Source: Phascolarctobacterium sp.
GTDB lineage: Bacteria; Bacillota; Negativicutes; Acidaminococcales; Acidaminococcaceae
Reading direction: 5' to 3'
NCBI GenBank assembly: GCA_017623055.1
Contig: JAGAPX010000026.1
Location: 85,529-149,528 of the forward strand
DNA: 64,000 nt
Shown here piece by piece: positions 16,718-26,089 of this stretch. Every line of letters starts with the position of its first letter. The stretch's first letter is position 1. The notes below the pieces were generated by a model. The model was not told where the DNA came from. It did no database searches and saw only the letters and a program-made list of their open reading frames with translations. The translations under genes and the position numbers were made by a program.

Positions 16718-17803
16718 TTATTTTTTATTTTCACCTTTTTTAATGCGATTGAAGATGATGTACATAATTTCAGCAGATTCATCGCTGTATTTGAAGATGA
16801 GGTTGCCGTCTTTTTTAGTATGGTAAGTAATCATGCTCATACCATCGAAGGTAGCACTTTCAATATCTTTCAGGGCGTAAGCCTTTTGGATTGTTTGTCC
16901 TAAGAAGATGATGCGTTGATTGGTGAGGAAGAAGTAGCCCAGTTCAACCAAAACGGTGGTTTCTTCCTTAATGGTGGGATGTTCGATATGCTCGCCTTTA
17001 AAGGAAACGGTTTCATCGATGCTGAACTTACGGGTCAGTTCAAAGTAGTTGTCTTCGCGTTCAACTACTTTATGTTCACACAGACCGCTGTTTGCGTAAG
17101 CATAGCAAGCTTCATCTTTTTCCAAAGGCAGGTTAATTTCCATGGGAGTTACTTCGTGATTTTCTGCGTTCCAGATGCCACGATATTTTTCCAATGCGCT
17201 AGCAATGTGCGGTTTAAATTCGTAGGGAATGTCCAAGGTTTTGCAGTCAGCAATCAAGCCGTCTTCCACTTCTACGGAGAAGCGTCTGGTTTCGGAGATG
17301 CCATCAAAAATTTTGTTGAAGTGGTCATCAAAAGCTTGGCGACGAATTGCAAAGCCATCTTCATAATCGTAATGGAACACTTTATTCAAGGTTTGAATGT
17401 CCAGTTTTTCTTCGCCTTTCAAAAGAGCAGCGCAACGATTGTAGTAGGCGCTGGTTTTTGCGCCCTTGTCTGCCAACTTTACCAAGTGGGGAGGAAGCTG
17501 CAGAACTTCTGCCAAATGTTTACCTTGGGCAAAAAGTTCGTCATCTTCGCTTTGAGCTTCGCTGTAGATTACGTCAGCAAGCTTACGGTAAATGCCGCTG
17601 CGTTGTTCCAAGGTGGTTTCGTCCATTTTAGCGCCCCATTTTTTCATAGCGCTGGTAACTTGGGCAGCAGTCAGGTCTTGAGCTTTTTCAGCTTCTACCA
17701 AAATGTTATTGATTTCAGCCCACGCATTTTGTACAGGTTTGCCATTGAGCAGGCTGGAAAAAAGTCCACGTTCTTCTATTTCTTGCAGAGTATATGGCTT
17801 CAA
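16718..17803 (-). CDS. Uncharacterised protein with a GRAM/PH-like C-terminal segment
   Basis: I do not recognise the N-terminal two thirds (about residues 1-240), which look soluble and helical. About residues 280-345 have a strand pattern ending in LGYFFLTNQRIIFLGQTIQKAYALKDIES. That phrase is typical of GRAM, bPH or short PH-like domains, where ffLTnqRiif is followed by a hydrophobic beta sandwich. TTG at 17803 with AAAGGA nine bases upstream is preferred; an ATG at 17827 would add eight residues but has no ribosome site. No signal peptide or membrane helix is seen. The gene is monocistronic. A membrane or lipid-binding adaptor is possible, not shown. Confidence 0.7.
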   Translation of the reverse strand: MKPYTLQEIEERGLFSSLLNGKPVQNAWAEINNILVEAEKAQDLTAAQVTSAMKKWGAKMDETTLEQRSGIYRKLADVIYSEAQSEDDELFAQGKHLAEVLQLPPHLVKLADKGAKTSAYYNRCAALLKGEEKLDIQTLNKVFHYDYEDGFAIRRQAFDDHFNKIFDGISETRRFSVEVEDGLIADCKTLDIPYEFKPHIASALEKYRGIWNAENHEVTPMEINLPLEKDEACYAYANSGLCEHKVVEREDNYFELTRKFSIDETVSFKGEHIEHPTIKEETTVLVELGYFFLTNQRIIFLGQTIQKAYALKDIESATFDGMSMITYHTKKDGNLIFKYSDESAEIMYIIFNRIKKGENKK

Positions 17804-17977
17804 GATTACACATCCTTTTAAAAACATATTTCTTATATTATACAGGAATTTTGCTTTTGGAGAAAGGTGTATTTAAAAAACTTATTTGGTAATGGGAAAA
17901 TTTTTAGTTGCCAAGGTAATATCTTTTTGTGACGGTGGTATAATGTAATGTAGGAATTTTTATTCGGAGATGAGATT

Positions 17978-19198
17978 ATGGCTTTGTTTGATGAACATGG
18001 CGATAGGAAAATAAATTGGAAGGTTAATCTCGCGGTGCTTTGGACAGGTGTGTTCTTTGCCGCTTCAAGCTATACTATGTGCGTACCCTTTCTACCCGTA
18101 TTTTTGTTAAAGGATTTGGGCGTACCACAGGACAACGTCAGCTTTTGGAGTGGACTTGTCTATTCCATAACGTTTCTTTTTGCGGCGATAATGGCACCTT
18201 ACTGGGGAGCTATGGCTGATAAAGTAGGGCAGCGCAAGATGGCGATACGCGCGGGGATAGGCTTGGCAGTAACTTACGTGCTTTCCGCATTGTGTCAGGA
18301 CGAGTATCAGTTCCTTACTGTACGCGGAATGATTGGCTTAATAAGCGGTTTCGTGCCAGCCTCAATGTCTCTTGTTTCTTCGACCATGCCTATCGAAAAA
18401 ATGGGCTGGGGTATGGGGCTAATGCAAACTGCCTTATCCAGTGGTGGCATTTTGGGACCGTTGATGGGTGGTTACTTAAGCAGCTGGTTTGGTATTCGCG
18501 CTTCCTTCTGGTTAAGCAGTGTGTGCTTGACCATTGCAACCTTGCTGGTAATCTTTCTTGTGCGCGATGTTCCCATTAGTGAAGAACGCAGGAATAGAAA
18601 GGTAGAACTTATTAACGATTTAAAAGAAGCGCTCCAAAACAGAGGCATTCTTTTTACGATGATGATGTTCTTCTTGATTCAAGTATGCGTAATGCTTTTG
18701 CAACCGCTCATTACAATGTACGTTGGTCAGCTTATGGGTAAGGTTGATGACGAAGCCGTTCAAATGGCAGGGGTCATCTTCTCCTTAGCAGGCATCTCGG
18801 GAATTTTGGCAGCACCCTTCTGGGGGAATAGAGGACAACGCTACGGATACGTGCGAACCTTCTGCTACATTACTTTAGGTGCTGGTGTAGTAAATCTGTT
18901 CCAATTTTTTACGACTGACGTTTATCAATTTGCGATTGTGCAATTCATTTTTGGTTTGTTCCTTGCAGGAGCAATACCCAATATTAACGCTAACTTAGCT
19001 GAAGTAACGGATAAATCCATTCGTGGTAAAGCTTTTGGGCTTGTAACATCAGCCCAAATGTCAGGTGGTTTTGTAGGACCGCTCTTAGGTGGTGCGTTAG
19101 GACACGTGCTGCCAACGCGATTAGTAATCATCTGTGCAGGGATTATATTAATTGGTGTAAGTGCATTTACCTATTTCACAAAGGTTAAGGGAAAATAG
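17978..19198 (+). CDS. Major facilitator superfamily transporter
   Basis: 406 residues with about 12 hydrophobic segments in two halves. The MFS loop 2-3 motif appears as GAMADKVGQRKMA, and its counterpart in the second half as GNRGQRYGYVRTF. Both halves carry glycine-rich helices (GGILGPLMGGYLSSWFG; GGFVGPLLGGALGHVLP), which suggests a drug or small-molecule exporter of the DHA1 type, although substrate cannot be told. The start has GGAG eight bases upstream, and an extended -10 TGGTATAAT stands at 17936-17944. It is a single-gene unit ended by a terminator. Confidence 0.9.
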   Translation: MALFDEHGDRKINWKVNLAVLWTGVFFAASSYTMCVPFLPVFLLKDLGVPQDNVSFWSGLVYSITFLFAAIMAPYWGAMADKVGQRKMAIRAGIGLAVTYVLSALCQDEYQFLTVRGMIGLISGFVPASMSLVSSTMPIEKMGWGMGLMQTALSSGGILGPLMGGYLSSWFGIRASFWLSSVCLTIATLLVIFLVRDVPISEERRNRKVELINDLKEALQNRGILFTMMMFFLIQVCVMLLQPLITMYVGQLMGKVDDEAVQMAGVIFSLAGISGILAAPFWGNRGQRYGYVRTFCYITLGAGVVNLFQFFTTDVYQFAIVQFIFGLFLAGAIPNINANLAEVTDKSIRGKAFGLVTSAQMSGGFVGPLLGGALGHVLPTRLVIICAGIILIGVSAFTYFTKVKGK

Positions 19199-19214
19199 TT
19201 TATCTGCAATGAAA

Positions 19215-19252
19215 AAAGCTCGCTTCTTTCGAAGCGAGCTTTAAATTTTTTG
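19215..19252. terminator. Terminator between the MFS gene and the second DAACS symporter
   Basis: The stem AAAGCTCGCTTC/GAAGCGAGCTTT (19215-19226, 19231-19242) has a TTTC loop, with a T run following and an A run preceding. It serves both convergent genes. Confidence 0.88.
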
Positions 19253-19258
19253 TAGTGC

Positions 19259-20446
19259 TTATTGTTCAGATTTGTCAACGATAAGGGTAACAGCTGCGTC
19301 ACCAGTTACGTTAACGGAGGTACGCGGCATATCCAGGATACGGTCGATACCTGCGATAAGAGCGGAACCTTCGAGGGGAAGACCAAGAGCGGTCAAAATC
19401 ATGGTCAACATGATGAAGCCTGCGCCCGGAACGCCTGCAGTACCGATGGAAGCCAAGGTACCGGTCAGGAGGATGGTCATATATTGTGCGCCAGTCAGTT
19501 CAATACCGTAGATTTGTGCTACGAACAGTGCGCATACACCTTGGTACAATGCGGTGCCGTCCATATTAATGGTAGCACCCAAGGGAAGTACGAAGGAAGA
19601 AATGTTTTGGCTTACGCCCATTTTACGCATGCAGTCCATGGTCAGCGGCAAGGTGCCGGAGGAGGAGCAGCTGGAGAATGCGAGGATGGAAGCCGGAGCA
19701 ACGCCTTTGAAGAAGGACAGCGGAGAGGTTTTGCCAAGAGTTGCAACCAATGCGCCGTAAACGATAAGAGCGTGGAGCAAGCAACCTACATATACGCAGA
19801 TGATAACCTTCAGCAAAGGAAGGAGAACTGCAGGACCATTTGCTGCAACTACCGGAGTAATCAAACCGAATACGCCGATGGGAGCGAAGCTCATGATAAT
19901 GCCTACCATTTTGTAGCAAACTTCTGCCAAACCGTCGATGGTGTTTTTCAAAGCTTCTGCTTTTTCACCAACAGCTACGATACCAACGCCGACGAAGAGA
20001 GCGAAGAGGATGATTTGCAGCATATTAGCTTTAACCATTGCACCAAGCGGGTTGGTGGGGAAGATATCGATGATAACTTTCATAATAGGCGGAGCTGCTT
20101 TCGCAGTTACTTTCAAGCCTTCAGTGGACATGTTCAAACCAGCACCGGGTTCTACCAATACGCCAAACGCAATACCGAGAGCAATTGCGAATGCGGTGGT
20201 GAACAGGTAAAGAGCTATGGTTTTGAAGCCGATGCGACCAAGTTTTTTAACGTCGCCCAAGCCACAAACACCCATAACAAGAGAGGAGAATACCAGAGGT
20301 ACGATAACCATTTTGATAAGATTCATAAAGATGGTACCCAAGGGACCAATCCACGCTTTAGCAAAAGCTGCACCTTCTGCGCCTAGCTGTAAGCCGGCGA
20401 TGATACCCAAACCGAGGGCAATTAAGATTTTGGTTGATAAGTTCAT
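19259..20446 (-). CDS. Dicarboxylate/amino acid:cation symporter (GltP/GltT type)
   Basis: 395 residues from the ATG at 20446, which has AGGGGGT seven bases upstream; a TTG two codons earlier is not needed. It is a clear DAACS member: the serine-rich re-entrant loop FSSCSSSGTLPLTMDC, the Na+ site helix GATINMDGTALYQGV, GVPGAGFIMLTMIL and the C-terminal IDRILDMPRTSVNVTGD. These are the residues that bind glutamate or aspartate and sodium in characterised members, so an acidic amino acid or C4-dicarboxylate is the likely substrate. The other family member at 11507 lacks the SSS loop. Confidence 0.94.
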   Translation of the reverse strand: MNLSTKILIALGLGIIAGLQLGAEGAAFAKAWIGPLGTIFMNLIKMVIVPLVFSSLVMGVCGLGDVKKLGRIGFKTIALYLFTTAFAIALGIAFGVLVEPGAGLNMSTEGLKVTAKAAPPIMKVIIDIFPTNPLGAMVKANMLQIILFALFVGVGIVAVGEKAEALKNTIDGLAEVCYKMVGIIMSFAPIGVFGLITPVVAANGPAVLLPLLKVIICVYVGCLLHALIVYGALVATLGKTSPLSFFKGVAPASILAFSSCSSSGTLPLTMDCMRKMGVSQNISSFVLPLGATINMDGTALYQGVCALFVAQIYGIELTGAQYMTILLTGTLASIGTAGVPGAGFIMLTMILTALGLPLEGSALIAGIDRILDMPRTSVNVTGDAAVTLIVDKSEQ

Positions 20447-20571
20447 AAACAAACCCCCTAAAATAGTTTAATAAATAATAAAATTACTTATGGAAGTATT
20501 ATAGCAGACATTTGTCCAAAAAGCAGATTGTATACAGTATTTTTGTGGTTTTTGCAACACTTGTCTTCGTA

Positions 20572-20620
20572 AAAGAAAAAGCCTGCAAGTTTTGAAGGAC
20601 AAGCTTCTCATTGCAGGCTT
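20572..20620 (-). terminator. Terminator of the potABCD operon
   Basis: On the minus strand AAGCCTGCAA (20620-20611) pairs with TTGCAGGCTT (20588-20579) and is followed by TTTCTTTTAC. It follows the potD stop directly. Confidence 0.85.
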
Positions 20621-20627
20621 AAGTTTT

Positions 20628-21686
20628 TTATTTACCGGTTTTCAGTTCGGTCCAGTAACGGTCGTACATGGTGAGTGCTTCGCCAATATCGGTGAGCCAT
20701 TCGCCTTTGTCGATGTTATCGCGACCAATTTTCAGCATCGGGTCTTTTTTGAATTCTTCGCTGTGGAATTCAGCAGCTTTTTCATTGGGGTCGTTGTAGC
20801 CAATGTATTCGTAGTTTTGTGCGCTTACTTTCGGGTCATACATAAAGTTGATGAATTTTTCAGCAAGTGCTTTATGGGGAGCACCTTTGGGAATTGCAAA
20901 GGTGTCTGCCCAAATGGTAGCGCCTTCTTTAGGAATTACAAAGCCAATGTCTTTGTTGTCTTTGTAGGTGTAGCTTGCGTCACCGGTCCACATGGTACCA
21001 ATCCAAGCTTCTTCAGCGATGAATTTTTGTTTAATGGTATCAGTGTCAAATGCCAATACGTTAGGAGCAAGTTGTTTCAAATCTTTAACAGCTGCTTCAA
21101 CTTCTTGGGGGTTCAAGCTGTTGTTGGAATGGCCGTTCTTTTTGAGAGCCATGCCAATAACTTCGCGGTTGTCGTTAAGGAGAATGATGCGACCTTTGTA
21201 TTCGTCTTTCCACAAATCGTTCCAGGAAGTAGGAGCTTCTTTAATATACTTTTTGTTGTAAACGATACCGGTCATACCCCAAGTGTAAACAACGCTGTGT
21301 TTGCCAGCAGGGTCATAGGAAGGAGCTTGCAGGCTTTTTACAATGTTTTTCGCATTGGGAATGTTAGCGTGGTTAAGTTCTTCCAGCATACCCAATTTAA
21401 CCAAGGTGGTTACCATATAGTCAGAAGGTTGAATTACATCGTATTGGGCGCCGCCAGCTTGCAGCTTAGCCAAAAGCTCTTCGTTATTAGCGAATACGTC
21501 ATAGTTTACTTTGCAGTTGTTTTCTTTTTCAAACTTTTCGATTACTGCAGGATCAAAATTGTCGGCCCAACTGAATAAATTTAAAACCTGGGGTTCACCT
21601 TTACCTTCAGATTTTTTGTCGCCGCCGCCACAGCCTACGATAGCAAATGCTACCAAAGCAATGAGAAGAGAGAGTAATTTTTTCAT
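20628..21686 (-). CDS. potD: Spermidine/putrescine ABC transporter substrate-binding lipoprotein PotD
   Basis: 352 residues with a lipoprotein signal: a KK-containing start, a hydrophobic core LLIALVAFAIVG and the cysteine of VGCGGG. The mature part follows the PotD/PotF pattern: LNLFSWADNFDPAVIEKFEKE at the start, YDVIQPSDYMV, TWGMTGIVYNKK, and TMWTGDASYTYKD, where aromatic and acidic residues line the polyamine site. It is the last gene of the operon, with GGAGG before the start. It captures polyamines outside the membrane and hands them to PotB/PotC. Whether it prefers putrescine or spermidine cannot be said. Confidence 0.95.
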   Translation of the reverse strand: MKKLLSLLIALVAFAIVGCGGGDKKSEGKGEPQVLNLFSWADNFDPAVIEKFEKENNCKVNYDVFANNEELLAKLQAGGAQYDVIQPSDYMVTTLVKLGMLEELNHANIPNAKNIVKSLQAPSYDPAGKHSVVYTWGMTGIVYNKKYIKEAPTSWNDLWKDEYKGRIILLNDNREVIGMALKKNGHSNNSLNPQEVEAAVKDLKQLAPNVLAFDTDTIKQKFIAEEAWIGTMWTGDASYTYKDNKDIGFVIPKEGATIWADTFAIPKGAPHKALAEKFINFMYDPKVSAQNYEYIGYNDPNEKAAEFHSEEFKKDPMLKIGRDNIDKGEWLTDIGEALTMYDRYWTELKTGK

Positions 21687-21710
21687 TGTAGTCAGACCTC
21701 CATTTAAAGT

Positions 21711-22505
21711 TTATTCTTCTTTTTTAGATACATGTTGAGGTTGCAATACTTGCGCCAGTACAACCAAAACAATTGTTGCGAGCATCAGCAAGGTAGAAAG
21801 AGCGTTGATTTCCGGAGAAATACCACGCTTAACCATTGCGTAAATGTACAGGGGCAGGGTAGTGGAGTTAGGACCTGCCACAAAGAAGCTGATGATAAAA
21901 TCATCAATGGAAAGGGTAAACGCCATCAAAGCACCAGCTACGATACCGGGCATTGCCAAAGGCAGGGTAACGTAACGGAAGGTTTGGAAAGGAGTAGCAT
22001 ACAAATCCATTGCTGCTTGTTCCAGCTCAGGACGCATGCCTTCCAAGCGTGCGTTAACAGTAATTACCACGAAGGATACGCAGAAAGTGATATGAGCCAA
22101 AATCAAAGAGGTTTTGCCAAGGGGAATATGCGCTTGGCTAAAGAGAACCAGCAGGGAAAGACCCATAACGATTTCCGGGATCAAGATAGGCAAATATAAA
22201 AGACCGTTGATGACGTTTTTATATTTGTATTGATACTTGTTCAGAGCGATTGCAGCCGTTGTACCAAGTACGGTTGAAACAATGGTGGAAGCAAAGGCTA
22301 CGATTAAACTGTTGGTAAGCGCTTCTAAAACGCGACGGTTTTTGAACAATGACAAATACCAGTCCAAGGTAAAGCCGCTCCAAACAGCGTTGATGCGAGA
22401 TTCGTTAAAGGAATACAACGCCAAAATCAACAAGGGCAAGTACAAAAAGGCCAAGATAGCCATTGCGTATGCGCACAATACGTGACTACGCCATGTCTTC
22501 GGCAT
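21711..22505 (-). CDS. potC: Spermidine/putrescine ABC transporter permease PotC
   Basis: 264 residues from the ATG at 22505, which has AAGGAGGT nine bases before it; the GTG at 22514 overlaps that site. Six membrane helices are visible, and the EAA loop that contacts the ATPase reads EQAAMDLYATPFQTFRYVTLPLAMPGIVAG. The N-terminal region (LPLLILALYSFNES) is typical of PotC. The start overlaps the end of potB by 20 bases, so the two permeases are made together. It works with PotB as the membrane channel of the importer. Confidence 0.94.
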   Translation of the reverse strand: MPKTWRSHVLCAYAMAILAFLYLPLLILALYSFNESRINAVWSGFTLDWYLSLFKNRRVLEALTNSLIVAFASTIVSTVLGTTAAIALNKYQYKYKNVINGLLYLPILIPEIVMGLSLLVLFSQAHIPLGKTSLILAHITFCVSFVVITVNARLEGMRPELEQAAMDLYATPFQTFRYVTLPLAMPGIVAGALMAFTLSIDDFIISFFVAGPNSTTLPLYIYAMVKRGISPEINALSTLLMLATIVLVVLAQVLQPQHVSKKEE

Positions 22506-23343
22506 TTTTACCACCTCCTTGTTGAGCAGACAATGCTTTGTAGTACAACACGATGAGTACTAAGGAAAGCAATGCTAATACGATGGAAAGTGCTCCGCCA
22601 AAAGGCCAATCGCGAGCTGACAGGAATTGGTTTTGAATCAAATTGCCAATCAGCGCAGATTTCGCACCGCCCATAACGTCAGGTACGACAAACATACCCA
22701 AGGAAGAAATAAATACCAAAATCGTGCCTGCCGCAATACCGGGCATGGTCAAGGGCAGGGTGATTTTGCGAAATGCAGTAAAGGGGGAAGCTCCCAAATC
22801 GGAAGCTGCTTCCAGTAAACGGTGATCCAACTGCTCGATGGATACGTAAATGGGCAGTACCATGAAGGGCAGCAGGGCATACACCATACCAAGCATAACG
22901 GCAACTTCGTTATACAGCATTTGCAAAGGCTGTTCAATAAAACCAAACTTCAAAAGAATGGTGTTGAGTACGCCTTGAGTTCTTAAAATGATTACCCACG
23001 CATAGGAACGGATTAAAAAGTTAATCCAAAAGGGAATCATTACCAGAATCAAACCGGGCTGTTGCCATTTTTGCGGTAATTGGGCGATGAAATATGCCAA
23101 GGGATAACCTAAAAGAATCGTCAGCACCGTAGTAATAAGCGCTACGATTAAGGTATCCAGGAAAATGGACAAATATAAAGTTTCAGTAAAGCGAGCATAG
23201 TTGCCCAAGGTCCAGTCAAAAATAACTTGACCGTACGGCGTACGACTGGCGAAGGATACTGCTACTACTATCAGCAGCGGTACTACAAAGAAGAAACTCA
23301 GCCAGAGTACGGTTGGTGCAACCATCAATTTTCCGTTTCTCAT
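22486..23343 (-). CDS. potB: Spermidine/putrescine ABC transporter permease PotB
   Basis: 285 residues from the ATG at 23343, which shares ATGA with the potA stop (23343-23340); a GTG at 23376 lies inside potA and is less likely. It carries six membrane helices and the EAA loop [31 protein letters not shown]. The segment [16 protein letters not shown] is characteristic of PotB. It is the second gene of the operon, in the same order as E. coli potABCD. It pairs with PotC. Confidence 0.94.
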   Translation of the reverse strand: MRNGKLMVAPTVLWLSFFFVVPLLIVVAVSFASRTPYGQVIFDWTLGNYARFTETLYLSIFLDTLIVALITTVLTILLGYPLAYFIAQLPQKWQQPGLILVMIPFWINFLIRSYAWVIILRTQGVLNTILLKFGFIEQPLQMLYNEVAVMLGMVYALLPFMVLPIYVSIEQLDHRLLEAASDLGASPFTAFRKITLPLTMPGIAAGTILVFISSLGMFVVPDVMGGAKSALIGNLIQNQFLSARDWPFGGALSIVLALLSLVLIVLYYKALSAQQGGGKNAEDMA

Positions 23344-24338
23344 TTGTGTACAATTACCTCGTCTTGCGGTTGCCACCAGATGCCAACGCGTTCATCGGGC
23401 TGCCAGCGTTTAACATCGTCAAAATATTGATAAGCTACAACAGTTTGGTTGGAATTGTCCAGACGTACGAAAACCTTGTCAAGAGTTCCGTAGAACACAA
23501 CGTCAACAACGGTGCCGTACAGGCGAGGCTCCGGATGGTTGGCGTTTTCTTCATCTTCGAGGCAAAGGTTAAGTTTTTCCGGACGTACAACACTGGTTGC
23601 GCCTTCTTCAAACTCAAAGAAATTACTTTCGCCGATGAATTTAGCAACGAACTTGGTTTTCGGGTCATGGTAGATGGTATCAGGGTTATCGTCTTGTTCA
23701 ATAACGCCTTTGTTCATAACAACGATACGGTCACTCATGGTCAAAGCTTCTTCTTGGTCATGGGTAACATAAATAAAGGTCAAGCCTAAACCACGTTGCA
23801 AATTCTTCAATTCTAATTGGAGGCTTTTACGCAGTTGGTAATCCAGCGCGCCCAAAGGTTCGTCAAGAAGCAAAACCTTGGGATTATTAACGAGAGCGCG
23901 GGCGATGGCAACACGTTGTTGTTGACCGCCACTCATTTGTTGGGGACGACGTTTGCGTAATTCTTCCAATTGGGTAAGGTACAAAACTTGTTCAACACGT
24001 TCCTTTTGTTCGTCTATGGGAACGTTCTTCATCTTCAAACCGAAATGTATATTTTCCTCAACAGTCATGTGAGGGAACAATGCGTAATTTTGGAAAACCA
24101 TATTTACGTCACGTTTATAGGGGGGCAGCTTGGTAACGTCTTCATCATCTAAAAAGATTTTGCCTTCGGTAGGTTGTTCCAAACCTGCTATCATGCGCAA
24201 AAGGGTAGTTTTGCCGCAGCCGGAGGGACCAAGCAAAGTAATAAACTCGCCATCGTAAATAGTCAAATCGATGGACGGAATAATTATATGATCGCCGAAT
24301 TTCTTAGAAATTCCCTGTAAACGGATCATCTCTTTCAT
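23340..24338 (-). CDS. potA: Spermidine/putrescine ABC transporter ATP-binding protein PotA
   Basis: 332 residues. All ABC ATPase motifs are present: Walker [10 protein letters not shown], the Q-loop in [13 protein letters not shown], signature [15 protein letters not shown], Walker [13 protein letters not shown] and the H-loop [10 protein letters not shown]. After about residue 240 comes the TOBE domain (VVRPEKLNL...), normal for PotA. Two ATGs (24338 and 24329) are possible starts; the ribosome site GAAAGG is some distance from both. It is the first gene of the operon and hydrolyses ATP to drive polyamine uptake. Confidence 0.95.
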   Translation of the reverse strand: MKEMIRLQGISKKFGDHIIIPSIDLTIYDGEFITLLGPSGCGKTTLLRMIAGLEQPTEGKIFLDDEDVTKLPPYKRDVNMVFQNYALFPHMTVEENIHFGLKMKNVPIDEQKERVEQVLYLTQLEELRKRRPQQMSGGQQQRVAIARALVNNPKVLLLDEPLGALDYQLRKSLQLELKNLQRGLGLTFIYVTHDQEEALTMSDRIVVMNKGVIEQDDNPDTIYHDPKTKFVAKFIGESNFFEFEEGATSVVRPEKLNLCLEDEENANHPEPRLYGTVVDVVFYGTLDKVFVRLDNSNQTVVAYQYFDDVKRWQPDERVGIWWQPQDEVIVHK

Positions 24339-24364
24339 CTTACCGTTGTCACAACCTTTCTCAC

Positions 24365-24379
24365 AGTCTTATATAGACT
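24365..24379. promoter_or_regulatory. 15-bp palindrome at the start of the potABCD transcript
   Basis: AGTCT-TATAT-AGACT, a perfect palindromic pair of arms, lies right after the predicted -10 box of the pot promoter. The position suits an operator for a repressor. It is too small to be sure. Confidence 0.4.
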
Positions 24380-24380
24380 A

Positions 24381-24408
24381 ATTATAACAAAAACAAGAGA
24401 AAGTTCAA
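24381..24408 (-). promoter_or_regulatory. Predicted promoter of potABCD
   Basis: On the minus strand TTGAAC (24408-24403), 16 bases and TATAAT (24386-24381), about 45 bases before potA. Confidence 0.6.
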
Positions 24409-24572
24409 TAAGTTTAGCAAAATAATAGAGGTATTTTGAGTATTTTTGATTTTTTTTAGGGTATCTGCTAAAATATGACGGTTTTTGCTGATTTTTGCGG
24501 TTTATTTCTGAAAAATAGAGAAGCCTTTTAAAAAACTTTTTGCAAATTTGCTAAGAATGTTTGAAAATGTTG

Positions 24573-24601
24573 TTGCACCTATCACGCCAGTAGGTTATAA
24601 T
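24573..24601 (+). promoter_or_regulatory. Predicted promoter of the half-size EamA gene
   Basis: TTGCAC (24573-24578), 17 bases and TATAAT (24596-24601). The rest of the 300-base gap to potA, about 24410-24570, is AT-rich and shows nothing else I can name. Confidence 0.65.
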
Positions 24602-24647
24602 ATTCACAACAAATAATTATTATAAATTACCCAAGGAGGTTTTGAAT

Positions 24648-25061
24648 ATGTGGTTGATTTTAGCATTACTTTCTGCGATTTTTGCAGCGCTTACTTCTAT
24701 TTTGGCAAAGATTGGTATCGAGGGCGTTAACTCCAATTTGGCAACAGCTATCAGAACTATGGTCGTTGTAGTAATGAGCTGGGGAATGGTTTTCCTGACT
24801 AACGCTCAAGGTGGCATAAGCTCCATTAGCCAAAAGAGCTGGCTGTTTTTAGTACTCTCCGGTTTGGCAACCGGTGGTTCTTGGCTGTGTTACTATAAGG
24901 CTTTGCAAATTGGTGAAGCTTCCAAGGTTGTACCCATCGATAAATTAAGTATCATCTTTACAATCGTACTTGCTGTTTTAGTACTGCACGAAACTGTTAC
25001 CATGAAAGCAGTTGTTGGTTGCGCATTAATCGGCATCGGAACTTTGATGATGGTAATGTAA
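24648..25061 (+). CDS. Half-size EamA-family membrane transporter
   Basis: 137 residues from the ATG at 24648 (AAGGAGG eight bases upstream), about five membrane helices. This is one EamA unit instead of the usual two, and such proteins are expected to work as dimers. Typical EamA phrases are AALTSILAKIGIEGVNSNLATAIRT and WLCYYKALQIGEASKVVPIDKLSIIFTIVLAVLVLHE. The full-length EamA protein at 47378 carries two units. Substrate unknown. Own promoter and terminator. Confidence 0.85.
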   Translation: MWLILALLSAIFAALTSILAKIGIEGVNSNLATAIRTMVVVVMSWGMVFLTNAQGGISSISQKSWLFLVLSGLATGGSWLCYYKALQIGEASKVVPIDKLSIIFTIVLAVLVLHETVTMKAVVGCALIGIGTLMMVM

Positions 25062-25084
25062 AAAATACATATAAAATATAAATG

Positions 25085-25116
25085 CCACGGCGAGTGATTT
25101 GCCGTGGTTTTCTTTA
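25085..25116 (+). terminator. Terminator after the half-size EamA gene
   Basis: CCACGGC (25085-25091) pairs with GCCGTGG (25101-25107), followed by TTTTCTTT. Confidence 0.8.
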
Positions 25117-25160
25117 TGTCGTATAATTAAGGTAGAAGTTTTTTGAAAGGCGGAATCCTT

Positions 25161-25922
25161 ATGGCAGTTTTAAAAATAGTTTTTAGCCCTACTGGCGGAA
25201 CAGAAAACGCTGCGTACATCGTGGCAAACACTCTTAGCAATAATGTAGAAACTATTGATTTATGTGATAGAACCTTAGATTTTGGTAGCGTTGCTGTTAG
25301 CGCAGGTGATGTGTGCGTTATTGCAGTACCTTCTTACGGCGGCAGGGTTCCTGCCATTGCCGTAGAGCGTTTGGCAAAAATTAAAGGCAATGGTGCTAAA
25401 GCAGTGCTTATGGCTGTATACGGTAATCGTGAATTTGACGATACTCTTTTGGAATTGCAAGAAGTTGCTGAAGGCGCAGGCTTTAAAACTATTGCTGCCA
25501 TCGGGGCAATTGCGGAACATTCCTTGGTGCGCTCCATCGCTGCTAATCGTCCGGATGCTCAAGACCAAAGAGACTTGGAAAGATTTGCGACCCAAATTGC
25601 TGCTCGCCTTGCAGTAGGAATGTTTAGAGAAGTTAAAGTTCCTGGTAACAAACCTTACAAGGAATATAATGGCGTACCTATGAAACCTTTTGCCAGCGAA
25701 GCTTGCGTAAAATGTGGAACTTGTGCTGTAGCTTGTCCTGTAGGCGCAATTCCCGAAAGCTCTCCTAACGAAACAGATAATGCTAAGTGCATTACCTGTA
25801 TGCGTTGCGTACAGGTTTGCCCCGTAAAAGCAAGAGGTCTTGCGGACGGAGTGGAAGCAGCCGTTGCCCAAAGATTGCAACCTTTATGCGAAGGTCGCAA
25901 AGAAAACGTATTATTCATTTAA
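25161..25922 (+). CDS. EFR1-type flavodoxin-ferredoxin fusion protein
   Basis: 253 residues from the ATG at 25161. The N-terminal 150 residues are flavodoxin-like: the FMN phosphate loop FSPTGGTENAA at the start and VIAVPSYGGRVPAIAVERL. The C-terminal part has two 4Fe-4S clusters, CVKCGTCAVACPVGAIP and CITCMRCVQVCPVKA. EFR1 proteins are anaerobe electron carriers whose partners are mostly unknown. It is monocistronic, with a terminator right after. The 4Fe-4S clusters point to an anaerobic host. Confidence 0.92.
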   Translation: MAVLKIVFSPTGGTENAAYIVANTLSNNVETIDLCDRTLDFGSVAVSAGDVCVIAVPSYGGRVPAIAVERLAKIKGNGAKAVLMAVYGNREFDDTLLELQEVAEGAGFKTIAAIGAIAEHSLVRSIAANRPDAQDQRDLERFATQIAARLAVGMFREVKVPGNKPYKEYNGVPMKPFASEACVKCGTCAVACPVGAIPESSPNETDNAKCITCMRCVQVCPVKARGLADGVEAAVAQRLQPLCEGRKENVLFI

Positions 25923-25940
25923 AAATTGGAAAGAAGCAGT

Positions 25941-25969
25941 AAAAGCCAGACGAAAGTCTGGCTTTTTTG
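25941..25969 (+). terminator. Terminator after the EFR1 gene
   Basis: AAAAGCCAGAC/GTCTGGCTTTT (25941-25951, 25956-25966) with a GAAA loop and a T run. Confidence 0.9.
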
Positions 25970-25992
25970 CGTGTCATAGAATTTTTAAGAAG

Positions 25993-26037
25993 TCTTAACT
26001 AATGCGTCGCAAAATATTTTTAGCTTATTGATATTAT
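25993..26037 (+). promoter_or_regulatory. Two-box promoter, copy A
   Basis: TCTTAAC (25993-25999), 6 bases, GTCGCAAAA (26006-26014), 17 bases, TATTAT (26032-26037). The same boxes with the same spacings stand at 27154-27198 before another small orphan gene. A TATAAT at 26035-26040 is an alternative -10. Confidence 0.5.
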
Positions 26038-26089
26038 AATTTTGGGGATGATATGCAATTATACAAAACTGTGTAAAGGAGGAGTGAAG

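Noticed and set aside
19262..20386. 374-codon plus-strand frame opposite the second DAACS symporter
   Set aside because: The minus strand encodes a textbook symporter; the plus frame is His-, Asn- and Cys-rich noise.
26053..26076. Seven-codon leader ORF before the gene at 26090
   Set aside because: It would begin only a few bases after the predicted transcription start, too close for normal initiation; unlike the chain at 27254 it is not coupled to the gene.
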